Virus record (IMG/VR): IMGVR_UViG_3300028829_003504
Span: 1-64,000 of that record
DNA: 64,000 nt
From: a virus
Direction: 5' to 3' (one strand)
Shown here: positions 25,926-34,769 of the stretch, piece after piece
Layout of the letters: the number at the start of each line of letters is the position of its first letter
How positions within the stretch are numbered: the stretch's first letter is position 1
Notes under the pieces: model-generated
Database searches by the model: none
What the model was told of the DNA's origin: nothing
Seen by the model: only the letters and a program-made list of their open reading frames with translations
Program-made: the position numbers and the translations under genes

Positions 25926-26402
25926 ATGGAAATTTTCATTAGTGAGAGCAAGACTCGTATAAGCGAAAGCACGTTACCTAAGTTTAAGAAGCCTCGTAAG
26001 CAAGGGGCCGTCATACCTTACATGTTCGACGATAAAGGTAATATACTGATTGTCCTTATCAAGTCAAAGCATGGCGGTAACTGGGGTCTTCCTAAAGGTG
26101 CTATTGAAAAGCATCTTACCAATAAGAAAAGTGCAAAGATGGAAGCACTTGAAGAAGCAGGACTTAAAGGTAAAATGGGTATGAAGATAGGTGAATATGA
26201 ATACGTTAAAGGTCTTACTGAACGTAAGCAGCATGTACGCGTATACCCTATGTTAGTTAAGAAGATGCTAAAGACCTACCTAGAAAGCAAATGGCGGATA
26301 CGTGAAGTAATGCCTGCACATAAAGCTATTAAGAAACTCAAAAAGAAGCAGTCTGTTTTGGTCAAGGCCCTTGTTTTAGAATTGTCTAAGCAAAGACTAT
26401 AA
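25926..26402 (+). CDS. Nudix hydrolase with tagged N-terminus
   Basis: 158 residues. Starts MEIFISESKTRISES, then WGLPKGAIEKHLTNKKSA and ALEEAGLKG, which is a Nudix box in the diadenosine-polyphosphate/inositol-phosphate-like form (W-x-LPKG...EALEEAGxxG). Two usual box residues differ: the first conserved Glu is Leu and the Arg is Met, though the EExG metal ligands remain. It probably hydrolyses a nucleoside diphosphate-X substrate. The tag suggests packaging in the capsid (inference). Confidence 0.75.
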   Translation: MEIFISESKTRISESTLPKFKKPRKQGAVIPYMFDDKGNILIVLIKSKHGGNWGLPKGAIEKHLTNKKSAKMEALEEAGLKGKMGMKIGEYEYVKGLTERKQHVRVYPMLVKKMLKTYLESKWRIREVMPAHKAIKKLKKKQSVLVKALVLELSKQRL

Positions 26403-26483
26403 GACCTTACATGGTGCAGTACACGTAGATTAGCTCCATCGGCGCTAACTTAAATAATAAGAATTAAACCTTAAGGCCAAAAT

Positions 26484-27125
26484 ATGTTACCTATATCCAT
26501 AAAATTAAACCCTCTAGACTCAGAATCGAATCTTCTTCAATACCTTCCTGACTTTGAAGAAGGGGAATCTACCTCGTCTCTCATAGAGAGTACAGAGAAG
26601 AAATTTGGTTCTATTGTAGTTTACCTACATGCGCTAGGTTCTTATAACTACCGTATTGAATGGTTCAGCAAAATGACAGGTGCATCTACTAGTCTTGTCA
26701 GATCATCTAAAGGAAAGTACTTAGTTGTACGTAAATGGGCAGCTATTAAAAAGATGCCTGATGTAAGCTCACTGTTTACAAGCCGCAAACAGGCGCTAAT
26801 ACACTTTTTATCTAATGTGGACGTTATCAAAGCTGCGGATACTACTATGAATTCCGCAAAGCAGTTATGCTTAGAACTATTTGCCAAACAGGAAGGCTTG
26901 AAAGAGATTAAGCCTACACGCTTCCCTAGAATTAGAATGCAGGGTGCAATAGGAAGACGTATTGAAGTACGTGCACCTAATAGTACGAAAGACAGAGTAG
27001 TAGCCTATGGAGTTCTACTACAAATAATAGGAAACCTCGCCGAAGTTAAGATAACTGAACGAATCGATCTTTCTAACCCGAGTGATTTCCAGAAATTCCC
27101 AATGAAGCAGATTTACTTACCTTAA
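26484..27125 (+). CDS. Hypothetical protein
   Basis: 213 residues, ATG after AAGGCCAAAAT. Starts MLPISIKLNPLDSES, loosely like its neighbours' tags. Alpha/beta with a basic C-terminal half (RFPRIRMQGAIGRRIEV). An 81-base gap upstream contains a short hairpin (TTAGC/GCTAA). No family recognised. Confidence 0.55.
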   Translation: MLPISIKLNPLDSESNLLQYLPDFEEGESTSSLIESTEKKFGSIVVYLHALGSYNYRIEWFSKMTGASTSLVRSSKGKYLVVRKWAAIKKMPDVSSLFTSRKQALIHFLSNVDVIKAADTTMNSAKQLCLELFAKQEGLKEIKPTRFPRIRMQGAIGRRIEVRAPNSTKDRVVAYGVLLQIIGNLAEVKITERIDLSNPSDFQKFPMKQIYLP

Positions 27126-27135
27126 GGGGAAATTC

Positions 27136-27516
27136 ATGAGACCTATACTAATTAGTCTATCTAAATCAGGGTTTAGTACAGACCCTAAGAGAATCCTCTC
27201 TCGCATAAAAGATTACGTAGCAGGACGACCTACCAATTTCGCATCACATGGTAACTTATGCTACGGCGTAGTGGCGGACTATATTAAAGCTCTAGGTGAT
27301 ACCTCGGGATACACTATAGTTCTTTTAGGTTCTGGTGACTATAGTATACATGGCATATTACTTGATCCAAAAGGCGAAGTAGTAGCAGATAAACAAGAAG
27401 GTTTAGGTAAATGGGATGGTAAGAAGTACAACAAACGTAAAGTGCTTACTAGAAAAGGAATTAAGACTTTACCTAAACCTATCTCATACTCAGTGGTTCT
27501 AAAGGAATCACTTTAG
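27136..27516 (+). CDS. Hypothetical protein, possible papain-like fold
   Basis: 126 residues. Starts MRPILISLSKSG, the ISLS tag. GNLCYGVVADYIKAL, then YSIHGILLDPKGEVVADK gives a Cys...His...Asp order seen in papain-like cysteine peptidases and transglutaminase-fold proteins. Short for such an enzyme; the assignment is tentative. Confidence 0.5.
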   Translation: MRPILISLSKSGFSTDPKRILSRIKDYVAGRPTNFASHGNLCYGVVADYIKALGDTSGYTIVLLGSGDYSIHGILLDPKGEVVADKQEGLGKWDGKKYNKRKVLTRKGIKTLPKPISYSVVLKESL

Positions 27517-27525
27517 GAAAAATAC

Positions 27526-29187
27526 ATGAAACAATTTACATCAATCAGTGCTGTAGATACTGACTCGGTGAAGGCATTTTCTCAGGTAATGGTATACTTG
27601 GCATACATGCGAGGAATCGGTGCCTTATCAAACTCTGCTTTGAAAACACTAGCCTCTCTAGAATCTAGATCTTATCCTTTCCTTGAGAGATTCAAAATAA
27701 GAAAGCCCTTATTCAAACGTATTATTGAAGATACAAGTAACAATGAATACGACGAAGATGATTGGTTGGCCTTAGTTAAAATACTTAGAGCCAAAAAAGA
27801 TATCATACATGCTGAGACTGACATAGACACTCACTTCTATAAACTAATATTCGATTGTGCTAGCTATATGATACGAGGCACGGATAGTGCATTAGTCCGT
27901 ATAGGTAAGGCTGTGTCTCACTTCCAAGACCCGAACTTGGGCCGAATGTTCTTAACATCCGTTGCAGACCAAGGTGACATATTAACTAAATTGAAGACAA
28001 TAGTACGACGGATGGTTAAACGCGATGGCCTTGAGATAGACGCCGACGAACGTAAAGTACTTAAGGTTAAAAAGCCCGATCTACTTAAACAGTACAACAA
28101 GTTACGCCGCGATCTTAATGCCGTACCTAAAGACTTTGTGTCCTCCTATATAAGACAAACTGGTAATAGTTTAGTAGCGATACATGAAGTTATTGACCAA
28201 CTCCATAAAGCAGGTATCAAGCACCATAGTATACCTAGAGGTTTCAAAGGCTATTTGGATGATACTCTTTCATTTTATACAGAAGCTAAGTTGAAGCTTA
28301 ACGGGGTTCCTGCAGGTGAAGTCTTAATGAATCCCTCATACGATCCTAAGAAAGATAACGGGTACGTGTGTCAGGCTAAAGCTCCTATGGCAAAAGACTA
28401 TTCTCGTATATATACGGTCAAATTCAAATCAGATAGCACAAAGAAGAAATTTGATGCTGTAGGTAATCTATCTACTAAGGTAAGTTCTATTAGGGCCAAG
28501 TGGCTCTCTGACTTACGTAAAGGTACTGCCGAACGTGCTGCTGTTCTAGCTATGTGCTGTGAACTGATTTACTTGACTTCCGCCAGAATAGGTTCAACTA
28601 AAGGATCGACGGCTGGTGAGAAAACTTACGGTTTTACCTCACTGATAGTAGGCCACTATAAGAAGAAAGGTAAAGCTAGATTACTTGAATATAAAGGTAA
28701 GAAATCACAAACCCAGAGACATACCATTCCAGATAACCCCTTAAGTTCAAAAATCTGTATTGAGTATTTAGACGAAATGGTCATAGGCAAGAAACGCGCT
28801 GACCGATTGATTACTTTTAGGGGCAGGCCTGTCTCGCCTAAGTCCATTAACGATTATCTAAGAACTCTAGGTGTACCTGAAGGCGTTACTATACATAAGT
28901 TTAGAACTTTACGGGGGACTATGATAGCACGTAAAGCTATAGATAGAAGCCCTTTCAAGAATAGAACAAAACAACCTACACAGAAACAAGTAAACGATTG
29001 GTTGAAGAAAAGTTTAGAGAAGGTAGCCAAAGAGTTAGGCCACTTTAATAATGGTAAACTTACTGTTAATACCGCTATACAGAATTACATCGACCCGTCC
29101 ATACTTGAAGAATTCTATGAAGAAGCAGGAGTAAGACCTCTTGCTGTAATTGAACGTAGTATCAAGCTAGCCAAAGGCAATGTGTAA
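27526..29187 (+). CDS. Type IB DNA topoisomerase
   Basis: 553 residues. The C-terminal half has the TopIB catalytic set: Arg354 in SARIGS, Lys392/393 in YKGKKSQ, the HKFRTLRGT block with His457 and Arg460, and Tyr521 in QNYIDPS, the nucleophile that attaches to the 3' phosphate. The pattern YGFTSLIVGHYKKKGK and VAKELGHFNNG agrees with bacterial and poxvirus-like enzymes. The first 250 residues are an uncommon helical extension. It relaxes supercoils without ATP. Starts MKQFTSISAVD, weakly like neighbouring tags. Last of the tagged run. Confidence 0.85.
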   Translation: MKQFTSISAVDTDSVKAFSQVMVYLAYMRGIGALSNSALKTLASLESRSYPFLERFKIRKPLFKRIIEDTSNNEYDEDDWLALVKILRAKKDIIHAETDIDTHFYKLIFDCASYMIRGTDSALVRIGKAVSHFQDPNLGRMFLTSVADQGDILTKLKTIVRRMVKRDGLEIDADERKVLKVKKPDLLKQYNKLRRDLNAVPKDFVSSYIRQTGNSLVAIHEVIDQLHKAGIKHHSIPRGFKGYLDDTLSFYTEAKLKLNGVPAGEVLMNPSYDPKKDNGYVCQAKAPMAKDYSRIYTVKFKSDSTKKKFDAVGNLSTKVSSIRAKWLSDLRKGTAERAAVLAMCCELIYLTSARIGSTKGSTAGEKTYGFTSLIVGHYKKKGKARLLEYKGKKSQTQRHTIPDNPLSSKICIEYLDEMVIGKKRADRLITFRGRPVSPKSINDYLRTLGVPEGVTIHKFRTLRGTMIARKAIDRSPFKNRTKQPTQKQVNDWLKKSLEKVAKELGHFNNGKLTVNTAIQNYIDPSILEEFYEEAGVRPLAVIERSIKLAKGNV

Positions 29188-29247
29188 ATATAGCCAAACA
29201 CATGCCTCTTAACCGGGGCCCTTAATTTTAAAGAAAGAGACTTAGGT

Positions 29248-30297
29248 ATGGTACCTTTATCCCACAACGTAAAATCCGTTAAATACGTAAGGTCACCCAG
29301 TGACGTATTTAAGTTAGAGCCACTTCCTGCGGGTATTAAAGAACAAACTATTGGTTTTAGAACACAGCTGGCACGTATACTAACAAACGACGACTACCGA
29401 CGTATTGTTATATTAGGCCCCTGTAGTATCCATGATACCGAAGCAGGTTTAGAGTACGCAAACTTAGTCAAAGAATGGCAAAAGAAGTTACCTCACCTGT
29501 TACTTGTTATGCGTGTTTATTTTGAAAAACCAAGAACAACTACAGGCTGGAAGGGATTCATCAACGACCCTAACTTGGATGGATCTTTTGATATCAATCT
29601 AGGCTTACTTAAGGCTCGTGATTTCTTAATCAAGATTGCCCAAATAGGCGTGCCTACTGCTACCGAGTTTCTCGATCCATTCACGCCGAACTACTTCAGG
29701 CATTTGTTTTCTTGGGGAGCTATAGGTGCAAGGACTCTAGAGTCTCAAATACACCGTGAACTTGCATCAGGTTTGCCTATGCCTATTGGCTTCAAGAACT
29801 CGACCGGCGGTAACTCTAAGTTATTGGTTAATGCTATTAAGTCCGCACGGAGTCCACACTCTTATTTAGGTATCGACTCCGAGGCAAGACTATCTATAAT
29901 GGAGTCTGAGGGTAATCCTTATGCACATACAGTCCTCAGAGGTTGCACCAATGGACCTAATTACAATAAGAACAGCTTAATGTCTACTACGGTGTTATTG
30001 CAGAGAAATAACGTAAGTGATAGTATAATTGTAGATTGTTCGCATGACAATTGTGACGGTGATTACAAAAAGCAGTATGGGATATCAAGATACGTATTCG
30101 CCGAGATTCGCCAAGGGCACTACAACGTTAAAGGTGTTATGCTTGAATCGTTCCTTGAGGAGGGACGACAATCTATAAGCGATTCACTGACTTACGGAAA
30201 GTCAATCACGGACCCTTGTTTAGGTAAAGCAACCACTGCGTCTCTTCTTATAGACTTAAATGGCCAAGCGTCTTCACTGGAGTTATACTATGCGTAA
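29248..30297 (+). CDS. 3-deoxy-D-arabino-heptulosonate 7-phosphate synthase, class I
   Basis: 349 residues, near full length for the AroF/G/H family. It condenses phosphoenolpyruvate with erythrose 4-phosphate, the first step to chorismate. Visible landmarks: GPCSIHD with Cys59, YFEKPRTTTGWKG, ATEFLDP, WGAIGARTLESQ, GFKNSTGG, VDCSHDN, MLESFLEEG and SITDPC. These include the metal ligands (Cys, His, Glu, Asp) and catalytic lysines, so it should be active. Rare as a phage gene. It overlaps thymidylate kinase by 8 bases, suggesting a link to nucleotide or folate supply. Confidence 0.93.
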   Translation: MVPLSHNVKSVKYVRSPSDVFKLEPLPAGIKEQTIGFRTQLARILTNDDYRRIVILGPCSIHDTEAGLEYANLVKEWQKKLPHLLLVMRVYFEKPRTTTGWKGFINDPNLDGSFDINLGLLKARDFLIKIAQIGVPTATEFLDPFTPNYFRHLFSWGAIGARTLESQIHRELASGLPMPIGFKNSTGGNSKLLVNAIKSARSPHSYLGIDSEARLSIMESEGNPYAHTVLRGCTNGPNYNKNSLMSTTVLLQRNNVSDSIIVDCSHDNCDGDYKKQYGISRYVFAEIRQGHYNVKGVMLESFLEEGRQSISDSLTYGKSITDPCLGKATTASLLIDLNGQASSLELYYA

Positions 30298-30940
30298 ACT
30301 TAAATCAAACTTTGTAGTAGTTGAAGGAGCGGATGGGGCTGGTAAAACGGCACTGCTAACTAACTTAAAATCAAAGTTAGAGGAATTGGGCTACACTGTG
30401 GTTGTAGGCCGAGAGCCTGGTGGTACCATCTGGTCTGAACTTATTCGTGATGCTGTCCTTTACGCTCCCTCAGAAGATAAACCTAGTAATAAGTGTGTCC
30501 TTACAGGAATGTTCCTTAGCCGATTTAATCTATACGAAAAGCGGATAGCTCCGGCGTTAAGTGAGGATAAGGTCTTTCTGTGTGATAGGTTCGTAGCTAG
30601 TTCTTTTGCTTACCAAGTATATGGTAAAGACCCTATATACTATGATATGTTTGATTCTTTAAATCACTTTGGTCAGTTCAGTAGGTACCAATCCATTGTC
30701 CTTGACGTGACGTATGCTGAAAGTATTAAGCGTAGAGGTAAAGGTCGCGACCTTCTTTTTGAAGACGATATGGAGATTCAAAATAGCTCCGAAGATAAAT
30801 TCAATAACCTACGAGAAGGTGTTAAGGACTTTTACAAAAGTACTCAACACGGTACTTACATCCTAATAGATACTACAACTAAGTCATTGGATGAAGTTAA
30901 CGACTTGGCTCTTGACAGCCTATTTAAGCAGGTAGATTAA
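30290..30940 (+). CDS. tmk: Thymidylate kinase
   Basis: 216 residues from ATG at 30290 (GGAG 8 bases before); an upstream in-frame ATG lies within the previous gene. It has the P-loop VVVEGADGAGKT, REPGGT, DRFVASSFAYQ and a lid with KRRGKGRD. It phosphorylates dTMP to dTDP. Together with thymidylate synthase and dCMP deaminase encoded on the other strand it completes dTTP supply. Confidence 0.92.
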   Translation: MRKLKSNFVVVEGADGAGKTALLTNLKSKLEELGYTVVVGREPGGTIWSELIRDAVLYAPSEDKPSNKCVLTGMFLSRFNLYEKRIAPALSEDKVFLCDRFVASSFAYQVYGKDPIYYDMFDSLNHFGQFSRYQSIVLDVTYAESIKRRGKGRDLLFEDDMEIQNSSEDKFNNLREGVKDFYKSTQHGTYILIDTTTKSLDEVNDLALDSLFKQVD

Positions 30941-30941
30941 T

Positions 30942-31451
30942 ATGAAGAACTTACCTATTTATATTAGACCGAAACGTCTGCCCCTAGATATAAGAAAAGA
31001 GCTTATAGGAAATATCGATAACCAGATGGACCTATTTACCCATCTGAGTAAAATGGTCCACGTAAGACGGGGTGTCATGTTGAATCACCGCATAAAGAAT
31101 CTAACGCGCTCCCACGATAACGCTATAGAGTGCGCTAGAGAGAATGGGTATGAGGTATTCCTCGGTTACTTTGTGTGGAAGTATACGGACGAACCTTGGC
31201 AATATAGACCACATTCTTTTTGCGTTGATGGAAAGGGCAAAGTAGTAGAACCTAGCGCTGTTCCTAATTGGACTAGCGTAAGAAGTTACTATATAGGAAT
31301 TCCTATCCCTGAAAGAGAGCTTATAGGTAATAAGCATCTTATTAACTTCAATTCTAAATCTTTTGTAGACGAGCATTCACCTTTGGCTTTATTCGACTTA
31401 GATTATAAGAAGGACCCGGATAGCGCTAAAGGTATAGTACGTAGGAGTTAA
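30942..31451 (+). CDS. Hypothetical protein with His/Asp-containing core
   Basis: 169 residues, start one base after the previous stop. Contains ENGYEVFLGYFVW, then RPHSFCVDGKGKVVEPS and YYIGIPIPE. The His-x-Phe-x-Val-Asp, Val-Glu-Pro-Ser layout occurs in phage and plasmid proteins of unknown role that may have a papain-like fold. Not assigned further. Confidence 0.5.
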   Translation: MKNLPIYIRPKRLPLDIRKELIGNIDNQMDLFTHLSKMVHVRRGVMLNHRIKNLTRSHDNAIECARENGYEVFLGYFVWKYTDEPWQYRPHSFCVDGKGKVVEPSAVPNWTSVRSYYIGIPIPERELIGNKHLINFNSKSFVDEHSPLALFDLDYKKDPDSAKGIVRRS

Positions 31452-31487
31452 CCTCCCGTCCTCTCTTCTGTTGTCTATAAACTAATT

Positions 31488-31522
31488 AAACTGTAGTGGT
31501 CTTAAACTGTAATATAAGACCA
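31488..31522 (+). promoter_or_regulatory. Tandem AAACTGTA motifs with hairpin, probable promoter
   Basis: TTAAACTGTA occurs twice, with cores at 31488 and 31504; the second, AAACTGTAATATA, matches the motif found before many minus-strand genes. TGGTCTT (31497-31503) and AAGACCA (31516-31522) form a perfect stem around the second copy. Next gene starts at 31602. Confidence 0.5.
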
Positions 31523-31601
31523 TCAAGTAAAACTTTACTGGATATAGAAAAGCCTTACAGCTTGACTCTATCCTCAACGAAATATACGTAGGTAATTAAC
31601 T

Positions 31602-34600
31602 ATGCTAGGAAATCAAATAGCCAGAGCCATAGGCACACTTAAGTCAACTGGAATACTTTCAAATTTAACTGTAGACTACCAGAGTCAGAGTGCCTCCGTA
31701 CAACTCCTCACTAGTACCTCAAGTGCTGATGAAAACGGCTTTAATAGAACTACGGTTGCTACTCACATGATGCCAGAACGTGGCTACCTGATTAGAACTG
31801 AGCAAGTGTATCAGGATGGTGATGAAGACAACGAGTTTGAAATGAAAACTGCGTTCACCATGAATGAAGAATATATAGGAGACCCTGAGTGGGCTGAACG
31901 TCTATACAATATGGGTATTGTTCCTCAACTAGCTAGCCCTAAACATAAAGTATGTTCAGTAGGCTACTGTGAGAAAGAAGACAAATGGTACGGCTGGAGC
32001 CATAGAGCGATTAGTGGTTTCGGAGTAGGTAGTGAGGTGACCAGAGGTCATTGTGCATATAAACCTTCTACTAAGGCAGAATTCCTACAAAGCTTAGATG
32101 ATTGGTATCGCCACAACGGCAACGAAGTGAATGTTATTCCTACTGACGATGGTGCTATCGTAAACACTACATCTTTTCGAGTGACTGATGGTAAGCCTTT
32201 ACGATATACCCACATTGAAGAGTTTAAACCAGGTCGCGGTTCATTTAAGGTTTGTGATATGGATGAGGCTAAGACACTAGCCTTGGATTTCGCCGAATCC
32301 GTCAGCGCTGCTGCGGTTAACGTAGATTCCGCTATAGTACAGGATTCGGTACTCAGTGAACTGTCTAAACGTTTTCAAGAGATGTCGGCACGTATGCTAA
32401 CGAAGGCCAATCAACTACTTCGTATACAGAGATTCCTCAATGTAAATACAGATGGAGACTTAGACGGTCCAGGCTGCGCCGATAAATTTCATACTAATCT
32501 TAAATCAACCATAGAAGCCCTTAACGGTCCTAATGACAGTGACGCTAACTTTGGTCTTACTACACGTAAAGCTTCTTTGGTTAATATACCCTCAGGTGAT
32601 AATCAACCTGATGTAGGAACTCCTCCTAAACCAGTCGAAGAAGTAGGCCCTGTTGTAGGGGAAAAAGACGACGATGAAGATTACACGGATAGACTAGATA
32701 GGCTTAAAGCTCGACACGGTAGTACAAACTACATTGAATCAGAAATACAACAACGTACCATTGAGATGTTCTCCGGAGCTGAAAGTCCCGTTAGCCTTAG
32801 CATGGAGAGTGAGGAATCAGAAGAAATACTGGCTGAGTGCGAACACAGTCGTATTATCCGTAACGTTATCCACTTTGACGAGTATGCCCCTGCCTCGGGT
32901 TTACCCTTTGTTAAAAACAAAGAAAATGGTAACACGAGTAGCATCCTGGATGCCAATTTGTCGGATTATAAGGTCATGGACGAACGTTGTGCTTCTATAA
33001 TACAAGAAGCCCGACTTAAAATTATATCTAATCGAGAAGCGTATAAGGCCCGAACTGAAAAGCAGAAATCAGAAGATGACAACTGGTCAAAGGTCATCAA
33101 TAAGATGCTCACTGGGTCAGAGTTGAATGAAGGTCCAGTTAGATCCAGTAGAACGAGCGGTGTTGATTCAGGTATGGCCTCAGAAGCAGCGGCAAAGTTT
33201 GCACCTACTGAGTTTAGTTGGTTCAAGTATATAGGTAAGAAGACACGCAGCTTCGATCACCATAAGCAAGACGTTGAACTTGAAATCGAAACTAATGAGC
33301 GTTTCGGTATTATGTATAATTCAAGACTTAAAGCCTACATTATAGTTGAAGCATCTATGTTTGGCGCAAGGGGAGAGGTGTGGGAATTCCGCATTAACGA
33401 AAAGGAACTTAAACTTCTAGTTAAGTCTAGTAGACCTTTCAATGGTAAAATCGGCGGACAGAAGATTGTTAAAGGTGAACCTACTAACTTAAACCTGTTT
33501 ACTAATCGTAAGCAAGTAGAAGTTAAACCGTTGCAGGATACAGGAATGGTTGCTCCTAATCGACGAGTTAAAAAGACGGGAGGTGTTAAGATCATTAAAC
33601 GCCTTGATATGGATGATGTTGAAGACGGTGTTAAGATTAAACGTAAGCCTGTCTATATTGGTGTGTTCCAACCTAGCGGTAGTAGTGACAAGTATAACTT
33701 GGTGACCAACGAGAAACTATCCGAATTGAAGACTGACCTACAATCTAGAATGGAAGCCTTGCCTGATATCGGCTCGTTTGCTACTATATACCAATTACGT
33801 TCTGATAATCGTTTCGTCATTAAGGCATTGAAGGCTAAAGTACCTAAGATACAACCAGCACATAAATCCATACTTGATCGTGAGTCTCTCATAAAGCCTG
33901 TTGAGTTCAAAGGTAAAAATATACGTTTACGTAATGATAGTGTACCACTACCTCATTTCCAACCAGGTGCTCCTGAGTTTACCGAACCTATGTTCTTCGG
34001 TAACCAGACAAACGTGTTGGCTGAGATTCGTGACTCCATAGTATTGGATAAATACTTTAGTGGTGCATTCACTTTGCTTGACCCTAAAGGTTATATGCAA
34101 AAGAAATCTTACAAGCGATCGTTAAACCAAGGTAAGGCTAGTGAGCGTCGAAGCAAAATGGGTATTAGAGATTTAAAGTCGAAAGGTATGGTGTTCTTAG
34201 AACTAGTTGCTTTGCATGATTCAAATTCTTTTGAGGACGAAGCTTATGCCTTACTTATACGTTTACGTAAACAGTTCGGTAAGAAGATTATAGGTCAGGT
34301 CGAAGTGAAGCGTTTGAAGCTAGATGGTATCAATAAAGAGTACCTAACAGTTAGACTAATCGCTAACATTAAGCCAGTGAGCGATGAAATTAAAAAACGA
34401 TCACTTAAACTGTATGACCTAATTGAGTCTAATAAGCTTTCTATAGGAATCAATCAATATGGATTTATGGTAGGTGACAAGCTAATTCCTTGTGCTGTGA
34501 TTGAACCCGTGTATACGGAAGGTAGCATTAAGGTCCAACCTACTAATGCTCAGCTACGTCCAGAAGTTGTGTCCGATTTATATGACTTAAATGGTACTGT

Positions 34601-34613
34601 TAAACTATTCTAG
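31602..34613 (+). CDS. Large multidomain late protein, possible internal head or ejected protein
   Basis: 1003 residues. N-terminal domain (to about 215) has VGYCEKEDKWYGWSHRAISGF near residues 120-140, a motif I have seen in other phage hypothetical proteins. Residues about 325-415 are acidic and Ser/Glu-rich with LSMESEES. Residues 538-620 are a copy of the repeated domain of the protein at 8661 (FSWFKYIGKK through FNGKIGGQK). The last 300 residues are basic alpha/beta (FLELVALHD, RLIANIKPV). It has its own promoter-like region and terminator. The Glu-Ser site could allow prohead protease processing. Function unknown. Confidence 0.6.
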   Translation: MLGNQIARAIGTLKSTGILSNLTVDYQSQSASVQLLTSTSSADENGFNRTTVATHMMPERGYLIRTEQVYQDGDEDNEFEMKTAFTMNEEYIGDPEWAERLYNMGIVPQLASPKHKVCSVGYCEKEDKWYGWSHRAISGFGVGSEVTRGHCAYKPSTKAEFLQSLDDWYRHNGNEVNVIPTDDGAIVNTTSFRVTDGKPLRYTHIEEFKPGRGSFKVCDMDEAKTLALDFAESVSAAAVNVDSAIVQDSVLSELSKRFQEMSARMLTKANQLLRIQRFLNVNTDGDLDGPGCADKFHTNLKSTIEALNGPNDSDANFGLTTRKASLVNIPSGDNQPDVGTPPKPVEEVGPVVGEKDDDEDYTDRLDRLKARHGSTNYIESEIQQRTIEMFSGAESPVSLSMESEESEEILAECEHSRIIRNVIHFDEYAPASGLPFVKNKENGNTSSILDANLSDYKVMDERCASIIQEARLKIISNREAYKARTEKQKSEDDNWSKVINKMLTGSELNEGPVRSSRTSGVDSGMASEAAAKFAPTEFSWFKYIGKKTRSFDHHKQDVELEIETNERFGIMYNSRLKAYIIVEASMFGARGEVWEFRINEKELKLLVKSSRPFNGKIGGQKIVKGEPTNLNLFTNRKQVEVKPLQDTGMVAPNRRVKKTGGVKIIKRLDMDDVEDGVKIKRKPVYIGVFQPSGSSDKYNLVTNEKLSELKTDLQSRMEALPDIGSFATIYQLRSDNRFVIKALKAKVPKIQPAHKSILDRESLIKPVEFKGKNIRLRNDSVPLPHFQPGAPEFTEPMFFGNQTNVLAEIRDSIVLDKYFSGAFTLLDPKGYMQKKSYKRSLNQGKASERRSKMGIRDLKSKGMVFLELVALHDSNSFEDEAYALLIRLRKQFGKKIIGQVEVKRLKLDGINKEYLTVRLIANIKPVSDEIKKRSLKLYDLIESNKLSIGINQYGFMVGDKLIPCAVIEPVYTEGSIKVQPTNAQLRPEVVSDLYDLNGTVKLF

Positions 34614-34653
34614 TATATAGTGTATGACACGAAAAATAGCCTCCTATAGACGC

Positions 34654-34687
34654 CTCTACCTATAAGCTAAACGCCACATAGGTAGAG
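34654..34687 (+). terminator. Rho-independent terminator for the plus-strand genes
   Basis: CTCTACCTAT (34654-34663) and ATAGGTAGAG (34678-34687) form a perfect 10-base-pair stem; ATATTTTA follows. It lies 41 bases after the last late gene. Confidence 0.6.
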
Positions 34688-34733
34688 ATATTTTAGGTAA
34701 TACGGGCTAAAATAGCATAGTATAGATAGCAAA

Positions 34734-34758
34734 AAGGGAGCAAATTGCTCCCTTCTTT
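34734..34758. terminator. Bidirectional terminator between convergent operons
   Basis: AAGGGAGCAAATTGCTCCCTT is a perfect inverted repeat. T-rich sequence follows on the plus strand and five T on the minus strand, so it can stop both convergent transcripts. Confidence 0.8.
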
Positions 34759-34769
34759 ACGTCTGAGGT

